This document shows positions 44,311 through 55,804 of a DNA stretch of 64,000 nucleotides, piece by piece (the stretch's first letter is position 1; each line of letters starts with the position of its first letter). The notes beneath the pieces are model-generated. The model did not search any database. It worked only from the letters and a program-made list of their open reading frames with translations, and was not told the origin of the DNA. Made by a program: the position numbers and the translations under genes. Where the stretch lies: NCBI GenBank assembly GCA_012656075.1, contig JAAKBF010000042.1, positions 372,001 through 436,000 of the forward strand, given 5' to 3'. This DNA is from Phytophthora hibernalis. Its lineage: Eukaryota > Oomycota > Peronosporomycetes > Peronosporales > Peronosporaceae.

Positions 44311-44330
44311 ATGTCGTAAGTTTACGACAT
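44311..44330. repeat. short inverted repeat (9-bp stem, 2-base loop)
   Basis: ATGTCGTAA and TTACGACAT flank GT. A further partial copy of the motif (GTCGTAACTTGTGACATA) lies at about 44282-44299, so this may be the end of a small inverted-repeat element at the copia edge. Confidence 0.5.
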
Positions 44331-44474
44331 TGAATTCGGAACAACAGAGATTGGCTCAACAAGCATTTTGTTCTAGTGGATTGTGGCCTCCCAAAATTAT
44401 TAGAGTATGGGGGTATTTGAGAACAATCAACGGAGAGAACATAGATGACAACATGAATCTGGGTTAGGTTCCAC

Positions 44475-45146
44475 GTGCACCAGTTGGAGGGTCCAGAGGC
44501 TACTCATTCGAGAATTTGCTGGATGGTGCGCATTCGGATCAGATCACATGGGACGACCACCGCCGTCGCTGCCGTCGCCCGTGACATCGACTTCCCGCAC
44601 TTCTGGCGGCAACTGCGGGCGGCGGGGTGGACGTACAAGCGGCCGAGTGGCCTCGCAAGAGAGGGAAGGTATATAAGCCCCGGTTGCAGGGGTATTTGTT
44701 GGGGAGAGCTTGCTAGTGGCGCACGCGTTGGAGTCGGTGCTATTGGACGAGATGAATGATGCAGCGGTGGCAGCAGAGAAAACGACGGCGGCGCGGACAG
44801 CCACGACGAAGGTGGCGCGGACGACCACGACAACGGCGGCGGCAGAGACCATGATGGCGGCGCAGAGAATGATGGCGGCGGCAGCAGAGACCACAACGGA
44901 GGCGCAGAGCACAACGGCGGCAGCAGCAGAGACCAATACGGCGGCAGAAGCAGAGACCAATACAGCGGCAGCAGCAGAGACCAATACGGCGGCGCAGAGC
45001 ACGAGCCCGATGACTGGGCAGAGAACGGCGGCGACAGTAGCAGGCCGACGACAGCGTGGCGCAGCGCGGCAGCGGCTGCAGTAAGTGCGTCGCAAGTCGA
45101 CACAACTGTCACGCTCTCGCAAGGAACCCTGAACACGTTTTTTTAA
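44475..45146 (+). pseudogene. piggyBac N-terminal region with Gly-rich linker
   Basis: Three frames in turn look coding: 44475-44670 (AAGWTYKRPSGLAREGRY), 44690-44760 (VGESLLVAHALESVLLDEMN) and 44800-45146 (NGGGRDHDGGAENDGG, SSRDQYGGRSRDQY and SQGTLNTFF before TAA at 45144). Frameshifts near 44675 and 44775 separate them. The linker DNA is a degenerate GGC/AGC-type triplet repeat that stays open in all frames, including a hydrophobic minus-strand frame that I regard as a shadow. Assignment to piggyBac rests on position and on resemblance of the first segment. Confidence 0.5.
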
Positions 45147-45203
45147 TCGTCGAGCGAGTCCTACATCGAGCTCTCCCAATCGACAGTACCCCGAGCCTTT
45201 AGC

Positions 45204-46122
45204 ATGTCTCCGAGTGATATTCCGAACGAAACGGCGCACCTCGAGGCGGTGGTGAACTTCGAGGCGTCAGGGCTTGAGAGCTCGACCGAGCCGGACAAAG
45301 AGGAGAAGGAGCAGGCTACTCCTGTGCGAACGCTGCGTCCGAAAACTGTCGTCAAGTACGACGTCAACTTCGTTCCGAAGGACGAGAATGATGCGAACTA
45401 TGAGAATTTCGACTCCAGCGAACGCGAAGAAGGAGATATTGGAGGCGAACAGGACGACGAGGGAATGATGATAAAGACGACGTGCTGTCTGAGGGCGACG
45501 CAGTGCAGATGGATAAAGCCTTCATAACCTCACTAAAGATTGGAAACACGACACTCACCAAGAAGGAAAAAAGCAGCGTCGGGGCGATCACCGTGCCGTG
45601 CCCGAGCGCAGTTACGGACTACCAGCGCTGGATGGGCGGAGTTGATGTGCACGATCAACTCCGCCTGCAACGATACTCTCTCCAGACCTCGACCAAGTTC
45701 AAGAAGTACTATAAGAGCTTGTTCATCGGACTGGTAGACATGGCGCTGGTGAATTCCTACCTATCGCATAAAGAAGCATCCAGGATGGCGGGAAACAGCT
45801 CATGAAGCGTAGGAAGTAGTGCAGTCTTCTCCAGAACCAGCTCCTCAAAGTCAAACCCCAATACTTCACCGGAGTTGTCGCCACCCCGACCATCGTAAGC
45901 CAAAAGCACAAGCGAGCACGAGCTCGACACACGCACGCGCCCGAGCAGTCGGTAGATTGGGTGATCGTGAGCGGTGTGCAGAAGCGCAGCCAGCGCTCGT
46001 GTAAGGTCTGCGCATTGCTGCGGACAAGCAAAGCAAAGAAGTCGTTCGCCACGACCTACTTCTGCGAGCGCTGCTCGGTCGACGACACCAAGTGCTGGAT
46101 CTGCAACAAGATACGTCGTTAA
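45204..46122 (+). pseudogene. piggyBac transposase, catalytic core deleted
   Basis: ATG at 45204 begins an acidic N-terminal region (KTVVKYDVNFVPKDENDANY). After a frameshift near 45475 the frame reads GDAVQMDKAFITSLKIGNTT and jumps to VPCPSAVTDYQRWMGGVDVH, the C-terminal part of the piggyBac RNase H-like fold, including the GGVDxxDQ motif that carries a catalytic Asp. The central several hundred residues with the other two Asp residues are missing, so it cannot transpose. At 45950-46122 a cysteine-rich tail (CKVC, CERC, CWIC, ending KIRR and TAA) matches the zinc-binding C-terminal domain of the family. Confidence 0.8.
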
Positions 46123-46426
46123 TACATGGGCGTGGTGAAAACCTGTTTCGAGATTTGGCATGACGATTTGCCACACGCAGCAGCGACAGCGATCGTGGAA
46201 GCGAGAGCAAGGCGCGCTGTCGTGAAGGCGGACGACGCCATGGTCGGTCGGCGAGGACCAATGGAGACGTGATGGGAGCAGGACGACGGGTATGGATGCG
46301 GCTGTTGGCTGTTGGCTGTACGTGGGCGCGGGCGTTGTCGGCGATACGTGTGTGGCTGCATGTGCGTGTGTTAGTTTGTGGGCCTCGTGTGGTTGGATTT
46401 TGTACGTCTGTGGTGAGTGGGTCGTG

Positions 46427-46431
46427 TATAA
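46427..46431 (+). promoter_or_regulatory. TATAA directly before the tRNA (example unit)
   Basis: TATAA ends one base before tRNA position 1 in nearly all of the units. It is close to where Pol III initiation upstream of a tRNA would occur; whether it works as a TATA element is inference. Confidence 0.4.
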
Positions 46432-46504
46432 GCCCGTCTAGCTCAGTCGGTAGAGCGCAAGACTCTTAATCTTGTGGTCGTGGGTTCGAGCCCCACGGTG
46501 GGCG
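46432..46504 (+). tRNA. tRNA-Lys-CTT: tRNA-Lys(CUU), canonical
   Basis: 73 nt cloverleaf. Acceptor GCCCGTC pairs with GGTGGGC (two G-U pairs); D arm GCTC/GAGC; anticodon stem CAAGA/TCTTG with loop CTCTTAA, giving anticodon CTT that reads AAG lysine codons; T arm GTGGG/CCCAC with loop TTCGAGC; discriminator G; CCA not encoded. The A box (46439-46450, TAGCTCAGTCGG) and B box (46483-46493, GGTTCGAGCCC) match Pol III consensus. It closely resembles eukaryotic cytosolic tRNA-Lys(CTT). T runs follow at 46510 and 46517. Confidence 0.93.
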
Positions 46505-46509
46505 ATTGC

Positions 46510-46521
46510 TTTTGTCTTTTT
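46510..46521 (+). terminator. Pol III T-run terminators (example unit)
   Basis: TTTT at 46510-46513 and TTTTT at 46517-46521, five and twelve bases after the tRNA, in the form GCTTTTGTCTTTTTGC. The pair is conserved in nearly all units, including those with damaged tRNAs. Confidence 0.75.
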
Positions 46522-47001
46522 GCTCTTTCACGTCCCGCTAGTGAAGTAGGACGTCAGGGAGACTGTCACCTGCATCCGTGTCCATGCGTGGCAACAGCCC
46601 GACACTCAAAGTCGGGGATATTGCCGCAGAGTCCGATGGCGCCGTCGCCTCGCCTCGCCCTCGCCGATTCGGACGGATACGAGATGTCACCCGTATTCAG
46701 CGGACGCGCGACGACGCAGTGCTGAGCCACACGCAGCAGCGACAGCGATCGTGGAAGCGAGAGCAAGGCGCGCTGTCGTGAAGGCGGACGACGCCATGGT
46801 CGGTCGGCGAGGACCAATGGAGACGTGATGGGAGCAGGGCGACGGGTATGGATGCGGCTGTTGGCTGTTGGCTGTTGGCTGTTGGCTGTACGTGGGCGCG
46901 GGCGTTGTCGGCGATACGTGTGTGGCTGCATGTGCGTGTGTTAGTTTGTGGGCCTCGTGTGGTTGGATTTTGTACGTTTGTGGTGAGTGGGTCGTGTATA
47001 A

Positions 47002-47068
47002 GCCCGTCTAGCTCAGTCGGTAGAGACTCTTAATCTTGTGGTCGTGGGTTCGAGCCCCACGGTGGGCG
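47002..47068 (+). pseudogene. tRNA-Lys(CUU)-derived, 6-nt deletion
   Basis: 67 nt; canonical T loop; upstream spacer has four TGTTGGC copies. Confidence 0.75.
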
Positions 47069-47545
47069 ATTGCTTTTGTCTTTTTGCCCTTTCACGTCCC
47101 GCTAGTGCCGTAGGACGTCGGGAGACTGTCACCTGCATCCGTGTCCATGCGTGGCAACAGCCCGACACTCAAAGTCGGGCATATTGCCGCAGAGTCCGAT
47201 GGCACCGTCGCCTCGCCCTCGCCGATTCGGACGGATACGAGATGTCACCCGTATTCAGCGGACGCGCGACGACGCAGTGCTGAGCCACACGCAGCAGCGA
47301 CAGCGATCGTGGAAGCGAGAGCAAGGCGCGCTGTCGTGAAGGCGGACGACGCCATGGTCGGTCGGCGAGGACCAATGGAGACGTGATGGGAGCAGGACGA
47401 CGGGTATGGATGCGGCTGTTGGCTGTTGGCTGTACGTGGGCGCGGGCGTTGTCGGCGATACGTGTGTGGCTGCATGTGCGTGTGTTAGTTTGTGGGCCTC
47501 GTGTGGTTGGATTTTGTACGTTTGTGGTGAGTGGGTCGTGTATAA

Positions 47546-47612
47546 GCCCGTCTAGCTCAGTCGGTAGAGACTCTTAATCTTGTGGTCGTGGGTTCGAGCC
47601 CCACGGTGGGCG
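47546..47612 (+). pseudogene. tRNA-Lys(CUU)-derived, 6-nt deletion
   Basis: 67 nt; canonical T loop. Confidence 0.75.
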
Positions 47613-48103
47613 ATTGCTTTTGTCTTTTTGCCCTTTCACGTCCCGCTAGTGAAGTAGGACGTCAGGGAGACTGCCACCTGCATCCGTGTCCATGCGTGGC
47701 AACAGCCCGACACTCAAAGTCGGGCATATTGCCGCAGAGTCCGATGGCGCCGTCGCCTCGCCCTCGCCGATTCGGACGGATACGAGATGTCACCCGTATT
47801 CAGCGGACGCGCGACGACGCAGTGCTGAGCCACACGCAGCAGCGACAGCGATCGTGGAAGCGAGAGCAAGGCACGCTGTCGTGAAGGCGGACGACGCCAT
47901 GGTCGGTCGGCGAGGACCAATGGAGACGTGATGGAGCAGGGCGACGGGTATGGATGCGGCTGTTGGCTGTTGGCTGTTGGCTGTTGGCTGTACGTGGGCG
48001 CGGGCGTTGTCGGCGATACGTGTGTGGCTGCATGTGCGTGTGTTAGTTTGTGGGCCTCGTGTGGTTGGATTTTGTACGTTTGTGGTGAGTGGGTCGTGTA
48101 TAA

Positions 48104-48170
48104 GCCCGTCTAGCTCAGTCGGTAGAGACTCTTAATCTTGTGGTCGTGGGTTCGAGCCCCACGGTGGGCG
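48104..48170 (+). pseudogene. tRNA-Lys(CUU)-derived, 6-nt deletion
   Basis: 67 nt; upstream spacer has four TGTTGGC copies and one G lost before AGCAGG. Confidence 0.75.
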
Positions 48171-48662
48171 ATTGCTTTTGTCTTTTTGCCCTTTCACGTC
48201 CCGCTAGTGAAGTAGGACGTCAGGGAGACTGCCACCTGCATCCGTGTCCATGCGTGGCAACAGCCCGACACTCAAAGTCGGGCATATTGCCGCAGAGTCC
48301 GATGGCGCCGTCGCCTCGCCCTCGCCGATTCGGACGGATACGAGATGTCACCCGTATTCAGCGGACGCGCGACGACGCAGTGCTGAGCCACACGCAGCAG
48401 CGACAGCGATCGTGGAAGCGAGAGCAAGGCGCGCTGTCGTGAAGGCGGACGACGCCATGGTCGGTCGGCGAGGACCAATGGAGACGTGATGGGAGCAGGA
48501 CGACGGGTATGGATGCGGCTGTTGGCTGTTGGCTGTTGGCTGTTGGCTGTACGTGGGCGCGGGCGTTGTCGGCGATACGTGTGTGGCTGCATGTGCGTGT
48601 GTTAGTTTGTGGGCCTCGTGTGGTTGGATTTTGTACGTTTGTGGTGAGTGGGTCGTGTATAA

Positions 48663-48729
48663 GCCCGTCTAGCTCAGTCGGTAGAGACTCTTAATCTTGT
48701 GGTCGTGGGTTCGAGCCCCACGGTGGGCG
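48663..48729 (+). pseudogene. tRNA-Lys(CUU)-derived, 6-nt deletion
   Basis: 67 nt; upstream spacer has four TGTTGGC copies. Confidence 0.75.
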
Positions 48730-49206
48730 ATTGCTTTTGTCTTTTTGCCCTTTCACGTCCCGCTAGTGAAGTAGGACGTCGGGAGACTGTCACCTGCATC
48801 CGTGTCCATGCGTGGCAACAGCCCGACACTCAAAGTCGGGCATATTGCCGCAGAGTCCGATGGCGCCGTCGCCTCGCCCTCGCCGATTCGGACGGATACG
48901 AGATGTCACCCGTATTCAGCGGACGCGCGACGACGCAGTGCTGAGCCACACGCAGCAGCGACAGCGATCGTGGAAGCGAGAGCAAGGCGCGCTGTCGTGA
49001 AGGCGGACGACGCCATGGTCGGTCGGCGAGGACCAATGGAGACGTGATGGGAGCAGGACGACGGGTATGGATGCGGCTGTTGGCTGTTGGCTGTACGTGG
49101 GCGCGGGCGTTGTCGGCGATACGTGTGTGGCTGCATGTGCGTGTGTTAGTTTGTGGGCCTCGTGTGGTTGGATTTTGTACGTTTGTGGTGAGTGGGTCGT
49201 GTATAA

Positions 49207-49273
49207 GCCCGTCTAGCTCAGTCGGTAGAGACTCTTAATCTTGTGGTCGTGGGTTCGAGCCCCACGGTGGGCG
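49207..49273 (+). pseudogene. tRNA-Lys(CUU)-derived, 6-nt deletion
   Basis: 67 nt; canonical T loop; two TGTTGGC copies upstream. Confidence 0.75.
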
Positions 49274-49751
49274 ATTGCTTTTGTCTTTTTGCCCTTTCAC
49301 GTCCCGCTAGTGAAGTAGGACGTCAGGGAGACTGCCACCTGCATCCGTGTCCATGCGTGGCAACAGCCCGACACTCAAAGTCGGGCATATTGCCGCAGAG
49401 TCCGATGGCGCCGTCGCCTCGCCCTCGCCGATTCGGACGGATACGAGATGTCACCCGTATTCAGCGGACGCGCGACGACGCAGTGCTGAGCCACACGCAG
49501 CAGCGACAGCGATCGTGGAAGCGAGAGCAAGGCGCGCTGTCGTGAAGGCGGACGACGCCATGGTCGGTCGGCGAGGACCAATGGAGACGTGATGGGAGCA
49601 GGACGACGGGTATGGATGCGGCTGTTGGCTGTTGGCTGTACGTGGGCGCGGGCGTTGTCGGCGATACGTGTGTGGCTGCATGTGCGTGTGTTAGTTTGTG
49701 GGCCTCGTGTGGTTGGATTTTGTACGTTTGTGGTGAGTGGGTCGTGTATAA

Positions 49752-49818
49752 GCCCGTCTAGCTCAGTCGGTAGAGACTCTTAATCTTGTGGTCGTGGGTT
49801 CGAGCCCCACGGTGGGCG
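49752..49818 (+). pseudogene. tRNA-Lys(CUU)-derived, 6-nt deletion
   Basis: 67 nt; canonical T loop. Confidence 0.75.
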
Positions 49819-50303
49819 ATTGCTTTTGTCTTTTTGCTCTTTCACGTCCCGCTAGTGAAGTAGGACGTCAGGGAGACTGCCACCTGCATCCGTGTCCATG
49901 CGTGGCAACAGCCCGACACTCAAAGTCGGGCATATTGCCGCAGAGTCCGATGGCGCCGTCGCCTCGCCCTCGCCGATTCGGACGGATACGAGATGTCACC
50001 CGTATTCAGCGGACGCGCGACGACGCAGTGCTGAGCCACACGCAGCAGCGACAGCGATCGTGGAAGCGAGAGCAAGGCGCGCTGTCGTGAAGGCGGACGA
50101 CGCCATGGTCGGTCGGCGAGGACCAATGGAGACGTGATGGGAGCAGGACGACGGGTATGGATGCGGCTGTTGGCTGTTGGCTGTTGGCTGTACGTGGGCG
50201 CGGGCGTTGTCGGCGATACGTGTGTGGCTGCATGTGCGTGTGTTAGTTTGTGGGCCTCGTGTGGTTGGATTTTGTACGTTTGTGGTGAGTGGGTCGTGTA
50301 TAA

Positions 50304-50373
50304 GCCCGTCTAGCTCAGTCGGTAGAGCGCACTCTTAATCTTGTGGTCGTGGGTTCGAGCCCCACGGTGGGCG
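50304..50373 (+). pseudogene. tRNA-Lys(CUU)-derived, 3-nt deletion (bases 29-31)
   Basis: 70 nt; reads GAGCGCACTC, so the D stem is whole but three bases of the 5' anticodon stem are gone. Same variant at 59650. Confidence 0.75.
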
Positions 50374-50858
50374 ATTGCTTTTGTCTTTTTGCCCTTTCAC
50401 GTCCCGCTAGTGAAGTAGGACGTCAGGGAGACTGCCACCTGCATCCGTGTCCATGCGTGGCAACAGCCCGACACTCAAAGTCGGGCATATTGCCGCAGAG
50501 TCCGATGGCGCCGTCGCCTCGCCCTCGCCGATTCGGACGGATACGAGATGTCACCCGTATTCAGCGGACGCGCGACGACGCAGTGCTGAGCCACACGCAG
50601 CAGCGACAGCGATCGTGGAAGCGAGAGCAAGGCGCGCTGTCGTGAAGGCGGACGACGCCATGGTCGGTCGGCGAGGACCAATGGAGACGTGATGGGAGCA
50701 GGACGACGGGTATGGATGCGGCTGTTGGCTGTTGGCTGTTGGCTGTACGTGGGCGCGGGCGTTGTCGGCGATACGTGTGTGGCTGCATGTGCGTGTGTTA
50801 GTTTGTGGGCCTCGTGTGGTTGGATTTTGTACGTTTGTGGTGAGTGGGTCGTGTATAA

Positions 50859-50925
50859 GCCCGTCTAGCTCAGTCGGTAGAGACTCTTAATCTTGTGGTC
50901 GTGGGTTCGAGCCCCACGGTGGGCG
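50859..50925 (+). pseudogene. tRNA-Lys(CUU)-derived, 6-nt deletion
   Basis: 67 nt; three TGTTGGC copies upstream. Confidence 0.75.
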
Positions 50926-51402
50926 ATTGCTTTTGTCTTTTTGCTCTTTCACGTCCCGCTAGTGAAGTAGGACGTCAGGGAGACTGCCACCTGCATCCGT
51001 GTCCATGCGTGGCAACAGCCCGACACTCAAAGTCGGGCATATTGCCGCAGAGTCCGATGGCGCCGTCGCCTCGCCCTCGCCGATTCGGACGGATACGAGA
51101 TGTCACCCGTATTCAGCGGACGCGCGACGACGCAGTGCTGAGCCACACGCAGCAGCGACAGCGATCGTGGAAGCGAGAGCAAGGCGCGCTGTCGTGAAGG
51201 CGGACGACGCCATGGTCGGTCGGCGAGGACCAATGGAGACGTGATGGGAGCAGGACGACGGGTATGGATGCGGCTGTTGGCTGTTGGCTGTACGTGGGCG
51301 CGGGCGTTGTCGGCGATACGTGTGTGGCTGCATGTGCGTGTGTTAGTTTGGGGCCTCGTGTGGTTGGATTTTGTACGTTTGTGGTGAGTGGGTCGTGTAT
51401 AA

Positions 51403-51475
51403 GCCCGTCTAGCTCAGTCGGTAGAGCGCAAGACTCTTAATCTTGTGGTCGTGGGTTCGAGCCCCACGGTGGGCG
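51403..51475 (+). tRNA. tRNA-Lys-CTT: tRNA-Lys(CUU), canonical
   Basis: 73 nt, no changes; followed by a spacer with the TCGCC duplication. Confidence 0.9.
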
Positions 51476-51958
51476 ATTGCTTTTGTCTTTTTGCTCTTTC
51501 ACGTCCCGCTAGTGAAGTAGGACGTCAGGGAGACTGCCACCTGCATCCGTGTCCATGCGTGGCAACAGCCCGACACTCAAAGTCGGGCATATTGCCGCAG
51601 AGTCCGATGGCGCCGTCGCCTCGCCTCGCCCTCGCCGATTCGGACGGATACGAGATGTCACCCGTATTCAGCGGACGCGCGACGACGCAGTGCTGAGCCA
51701 CACGCAGCAGCGACAGCGATCGTGGAAGCGAGAGCAAGGCGCGCTGTCGTGAAGGCGGACGACGCCATGGTCGGTCGGCGAGGACCAATGGAGACGCGAT
51801 GGGAGCAGGACGACGGGTATGGATGCGGCTGTTGGCTGTTGGCTGTACGTGGGCGCGGGCGTTGTCGGCGATACATGTGTGGCTGCATGTGCGTGTGTTA
51901 GTTTGTGGGCCTCGTGTGGTTGGATTTTGTACGTTTGTGGTGAGTGGGTCGTGTATAA

Positions 51959-52031
51959 GCCCGTCTAGCTCAGTCGGTAGAGCGCAAGACTCTTAATCTT
52001 GTGGTCGTGGGTTCGAGCCCCACGGTGGGCG
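51959..52031 (+). tRNA. tRNA-Lys-CTT: tRNA-Lys(CUU), canonical
   Basis: 73 nt, no changes; upstream GACGCGATGG and GATACATG variants. Confidence 0.9.
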
Positions 52032-52509
52032 ATTGCTTTTGTCTTTTTGCTCTTTCACGTCCCGCTAGTGAAGTAGGACGTCAGGGAGACTGCCACCTGC
52101 ATCCGTGTCCATGCGTGGCAACAGCCCGACACTCAAAGTCGGGCATATTGCCGCAGAGTCCGATGGCGCCGTCGCCTCGCCCTCGCCGATTCGGACGGAT
52201 ACGAGATGTCACCCGTATTCAGCGGACGCGCGACGACGCAGTGCTGAGCCACACGCAGCAGCGACAGCGATCGTGGAAGCGAGAGCAAGGCGCGCTGTCG
52301 TGAAGGCGGACGACGCCATGGTCGGTCGGCGAGGACCAATGGAGACGTGATGGGAGCAGGACGACGGGTATGGATGCGGCTGTTGGCTGTTGGCTGTACG
52401 TGGGCGCGGGCGTTGTCGGCGATACGTGTGTGGCTGCATGTGCGTGTGTTAGTTTGTGGGCCTCGTGTGGTTGGATTTTGTACGTTTGTGGTGAGTGGGT
52501 CGTGTATAA

Positions 52510-52576
52510 GCCCGTCTAGCTCAGTCGGTAGAGACTCTTAATCTTGTGGTCGTGGGTTCGAGCCCCACGGTGGGCG
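52510..52576 (+). pseudogene. tRNA-Lys(CUU)-derived, 6-nt deletion
   Basis: 67 nt; canonical T loop. Confidence 0.75.
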
Positions 52577-53061
52577 ATTGCTTTTGTCTTTTTGCTCTTT
52601 CACGTCCCGCTAGTGAAGTAGGACGTCAGGGAGACTGCCACCTGCATCCGTGTCCATGCGTGGCAACAGCCCGACACTCAAAGTCGGGCATATTGCCGCA
52701 GAGTCCGATGGCGCCGTCGCCTCGCCCTCGCCGATTCGGACGGATACGAGATGTCACCCGTATTCAGCGGACGCGCGACGACGCAGTGCTGAGCCACACG
52801 CAGCAGCGACAGCGATCGTGGAAGCGAGAGCAAGGCGCGCTGTCGTGAAGGCGGACGACGCCATGGTCGGTCGGCGAGGACCAATGGAGACGTGATGGGA
52901 GCAGGACGACGGGTATGGATGCGGCTGTTGGCTGTTGGCTGTTGGCTGTACGTGGGCGCGGGCGTTGTCGGCGATACGTGTGTGGCTGCATGTGCGTGTG
53001 TTAGTTTGTGGGCCTCGTGTGGTTGGATTTTGTACGTTTGTGGTGAGTGGGTCGTGTATAA

Positions 53062-53128
53062 GCCCGTCTAGCTCAGTCGGTAGAGACTCTTAATCTTGTG
53101 GTCGTGGGTTCGAGCCCCACGGTGGGCG
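53062..53128 (+). pseudogene. tRNA-Lys(CUU)-derived, 6-nt deletion
   Basis: 67 nt; three TGTTGGC copies upstream. Confidence 0.75.
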
Positions 53129-53606
53129 ATTGCTTTTGTCTTTTTGCTCTTTCACGTCCCGCTAGTGAAGTAGGACGTCAGGGAGACTGCCACCTGCATC
53201 CGTGTCCATGCGTGGCAACAGCCCGACACTCAAAGTCGGGCATATTGCCGCAGAGTCCGATGGCGCCGTCGCCTCGCCCTCGCCGATTCGGACGGATACG
53301 AGATGTCACCCGTATTCAGCGGACGCGCGACGACGCAGTGCTGAGCCACACGCAGCAGCGACAGCGATCGTGGAAGCGAGAGCAAGGCGCGCTGTCGTGA
53401 AGGCGGACGACGCCATGGTCGGTCGGCGAGGACCAATGGAGACGCGATGGGAGCAGGACGACGGGTATGGATGCGGCTGTTGGCTGTTGGCTGTACGTGG
53501 GCGCGGGCGTTGTCGGCGATACGTGTGTGGCTGCATGTGCGTGTGTTAGTTTGTGGGCCTCGTGTGGTTGGATTTTGTACGTTTGTGGTGAGTGGGTCGT
53601 GTATAA

Positions 53607-53673
53607 GCCCGTCTAGCTCAGTCGGTAGAGACTCTTAATCTTGTGGTCGTGGGTTCGAGCCCCACGGTGGGCG
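53607..53673 (+). pseudogene. tRNA-Lys(CUU)-derived, 6-nt deletion
   Basis: 67 nt; upstream GACGCGATGG variant. Confidence 0.75.
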
Positions 53674-54151
53674 ATTGCTTTTGTCTTTTTGCTCTTTCAC
53701 GTCCCGCTAGTGAAGTAGGACGTCAGGGAGACTGCCACCTGCATCCGTGTCCATGCGTGGCAACAGCCCGACACTCAAAGTCGGGCATATTGCCGCAGAG
53801 TCCGATGGCGCCGTCGCCTCGCCCTCGCCGATTCGGACGGATACGAGATGTCACCCGTATTCAGCGGACGCGCGACGACGCAGTGCTGAGCCACACGCAG
53901 CAGCGACAGCGATCGTGGAAGCGAGAGCAAGGCGCGCTGTCGTGAAGGCGGACGACGCCATGGTCGGTCGGCGAGGACCAATGGAGACGTGATGGGAGCA
54001 GGACGACGGGTATGGATGCGGCTGTTGGCTGTTGGCTGTACGTGGGCGCGGGCGTTGTCGGCGATACGTGTGTGGCTGCATGTGCGTGTGTTAGTGTGTG
54101 GGCCTCGTGTGGTTGGATTTTGTACGTTTGTGGTGAGTGGGTCGTGTATAA

Positions 54152-54218
54152 GCCCGTCTAGCTCAGTCGGTAGAGACTCTTAATCTTGTGGTCGTGGGTT
54201 CGAGCCCCACGGTGGGCG
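54152..54218 (+). pseudogene. tRNA-Lys(CUU)-derived, 6-nt deletion
   Basis: 67 nt; first unit of this block with the TTAGTGTGTG spacer. Confidence 0.75.
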
Positions 54219-54703
54219 ATTGCTTTTGTCTTTTTGCTCTTTCACGTCCCGCTAGTGAAGTAGGACGTCAGGGAGACTGCCACCTGCATCCGTGTCCATG
54301 CGTGGCAACAGCCCGACACTCAAAGTCGGGCATATTGCCGCAGAGTCCGATGGCGCCGTCGCCTCGCCGTCGCCGATTCGGACGGATACGAGATGTCACC
54401 CGTATTCAGCGGACGCGCGACGACGCAGTGCTGAGCCACACGCAGCAGCGACAGCGATCGTGGAAGCGAGAGCAAGGCGCGCTGTCGTGAAGGCGGACGA
54501 CGCCATGGTCGGTCGGCGAGGACCAATGGAGACGTGATGGGAGCAGGACGACGGGTATGGATGCGGCTGTTGGCTGTTGGCTGTTGGCTGTACGTGGGCG
54601 CGGGCGTTGTCGGCGATACGTGTGTGGCTGCATGTGCGTGTGTTAGTTTGTGGGCCTCGTGTGGTTGGATTTTGTACGTTTGTGGTGAGTGGGTCGTGTA
54701 TAA

Positions 54704-54770
54704 GCCCGTCTAGCTCAGTCGGTAGAGACTCTTAATCTTGTGGTCGTGGGTTCGAGCCCCACGGTGGGCG
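54704..54770 (+). pseudogene. tRNA-Lys(CUU)-derived, 6-nt deletion
   Basis: 67 nt; three TGTTGGC copies upstream. Confidence 0.75.
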
Positions 54771-55254
54771 ATTGCTTTTGTCTTTTTGCTCTTTCACGTC
54801 CCGCTAGTGAAGTAGGACGTCAGGAGACTGCCACCTGCATCCGTGTCCATGCGTGGCAACAGCCCGACACTCAAAGTCGGGCATATTGCCGCAGAGTCCG
54901 ATGGCGCCGTCGCCTCGCCCTCGCCGATTCGGACGGATACGAGATGTCACCCGTATTCAGCGGACGCGCGACGACGCAGTGCTGAGCCACACGCAGCAGC
55001 GACAGCGATCGTGGAAGCGAGAGCAAGGCGCGCTGTCGTGAAGGCGGACGACGCCATGGTCGGTCGGCGAGGACCAATGGAGACGTGATGGGAGCAGGAC
55101 GACGGGTATGGATGCGGCTGTTGGCTGTTGGCTGTTGGCTGTACGTGGGCGCGGGCGTTGTCGGCGATACGTGTGTGGCTGCATGTGCGTGTGTTAGTGT
55201 GTGGGCCTCGTGTGGTTGGATTTTGTACGTTTGTGGTGAGTGGGTCGTGTATAA

Positions 55255-55321
55255 GCCCGTCTAGCTCAGTCGGTAGAGACTCTTAATCTTGTGGTCGTGG
55301 GTTCGAGCCCCACGGTGGGCG
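55255..55321 (+). pseudogene. tRNA-Lys(CUU)-derived, 6-nt deletion
   Basis: 67 nt; followed by a spacer with the TCGCC duplication. Confidence 0.75.
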
Positions 55322-55804
55322 ATTGCTTTTGTCTTTTTGCTCTTTCACGTCCCGCTAGTGAAGTAGGACGTCAGGGAGACTGCCACCTGCATCCGTGTCC
55401 ATGCGTGGCAACAGCCCGACACTCAAAGTCGGGCATATTGCCGCAGAGTCCGATGGCGCCGTCGCCTCGCCTCGCCCTCGCCGATTCGGACGGATACGAG
55501 ATGTCACCCGTATTCAGCGGACGCGCGACGACGCAGTGCTGAGCCACACGCAGCAGCGACAGCGATCGTGGAAGCGAGAGCAAGGCGCGCTGTCGTGAAG
55601 GCGGACGACGCCATGGTCGGTCGGCGAGGACCAATGGAGACGTGATGGGAGCAGGACGACGGGTATGGATGCGGCTGTTGGCTGTTGGCTGTACGTGGGC
55701 GCGGGCGTTGTCGGCGATACGTGTGTGGCTGCATGTGCGTGTGTTAGTGTGTGGGCCTCGTGTGGTTGGATTTTGTACGTTTGTGGTGAGTGGGTCGTGT
55801 ATAA

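Larger units (their letters stand above)
44475..46122 (+). mobile_element. piggyBac-like element, internally deleted
   Basis: From 44475 the sequence reads a domain found at the N terminus of oomycete piggyBac-like ORFs (FWRQLRAAGWTYKRPSGL). A repeat-rich Gly/Arg/Asp linker follows (44760-45145), and then the transposase itself. No terminal repeats or TTAA duplications could be assigned with confidence. Its last codon lies 45 bp before the tRNA array restarts at 46168. Confidence 0.65.

Noticed and set aside
44544..45239. Minus-strand hydrophobic Ala/Val-rich ORF over the piggyBac linker
   Set aside because: It is a shadow of a GGC/AGC-type triplet repeat; the plus strand carries the recognisable flanking domains.
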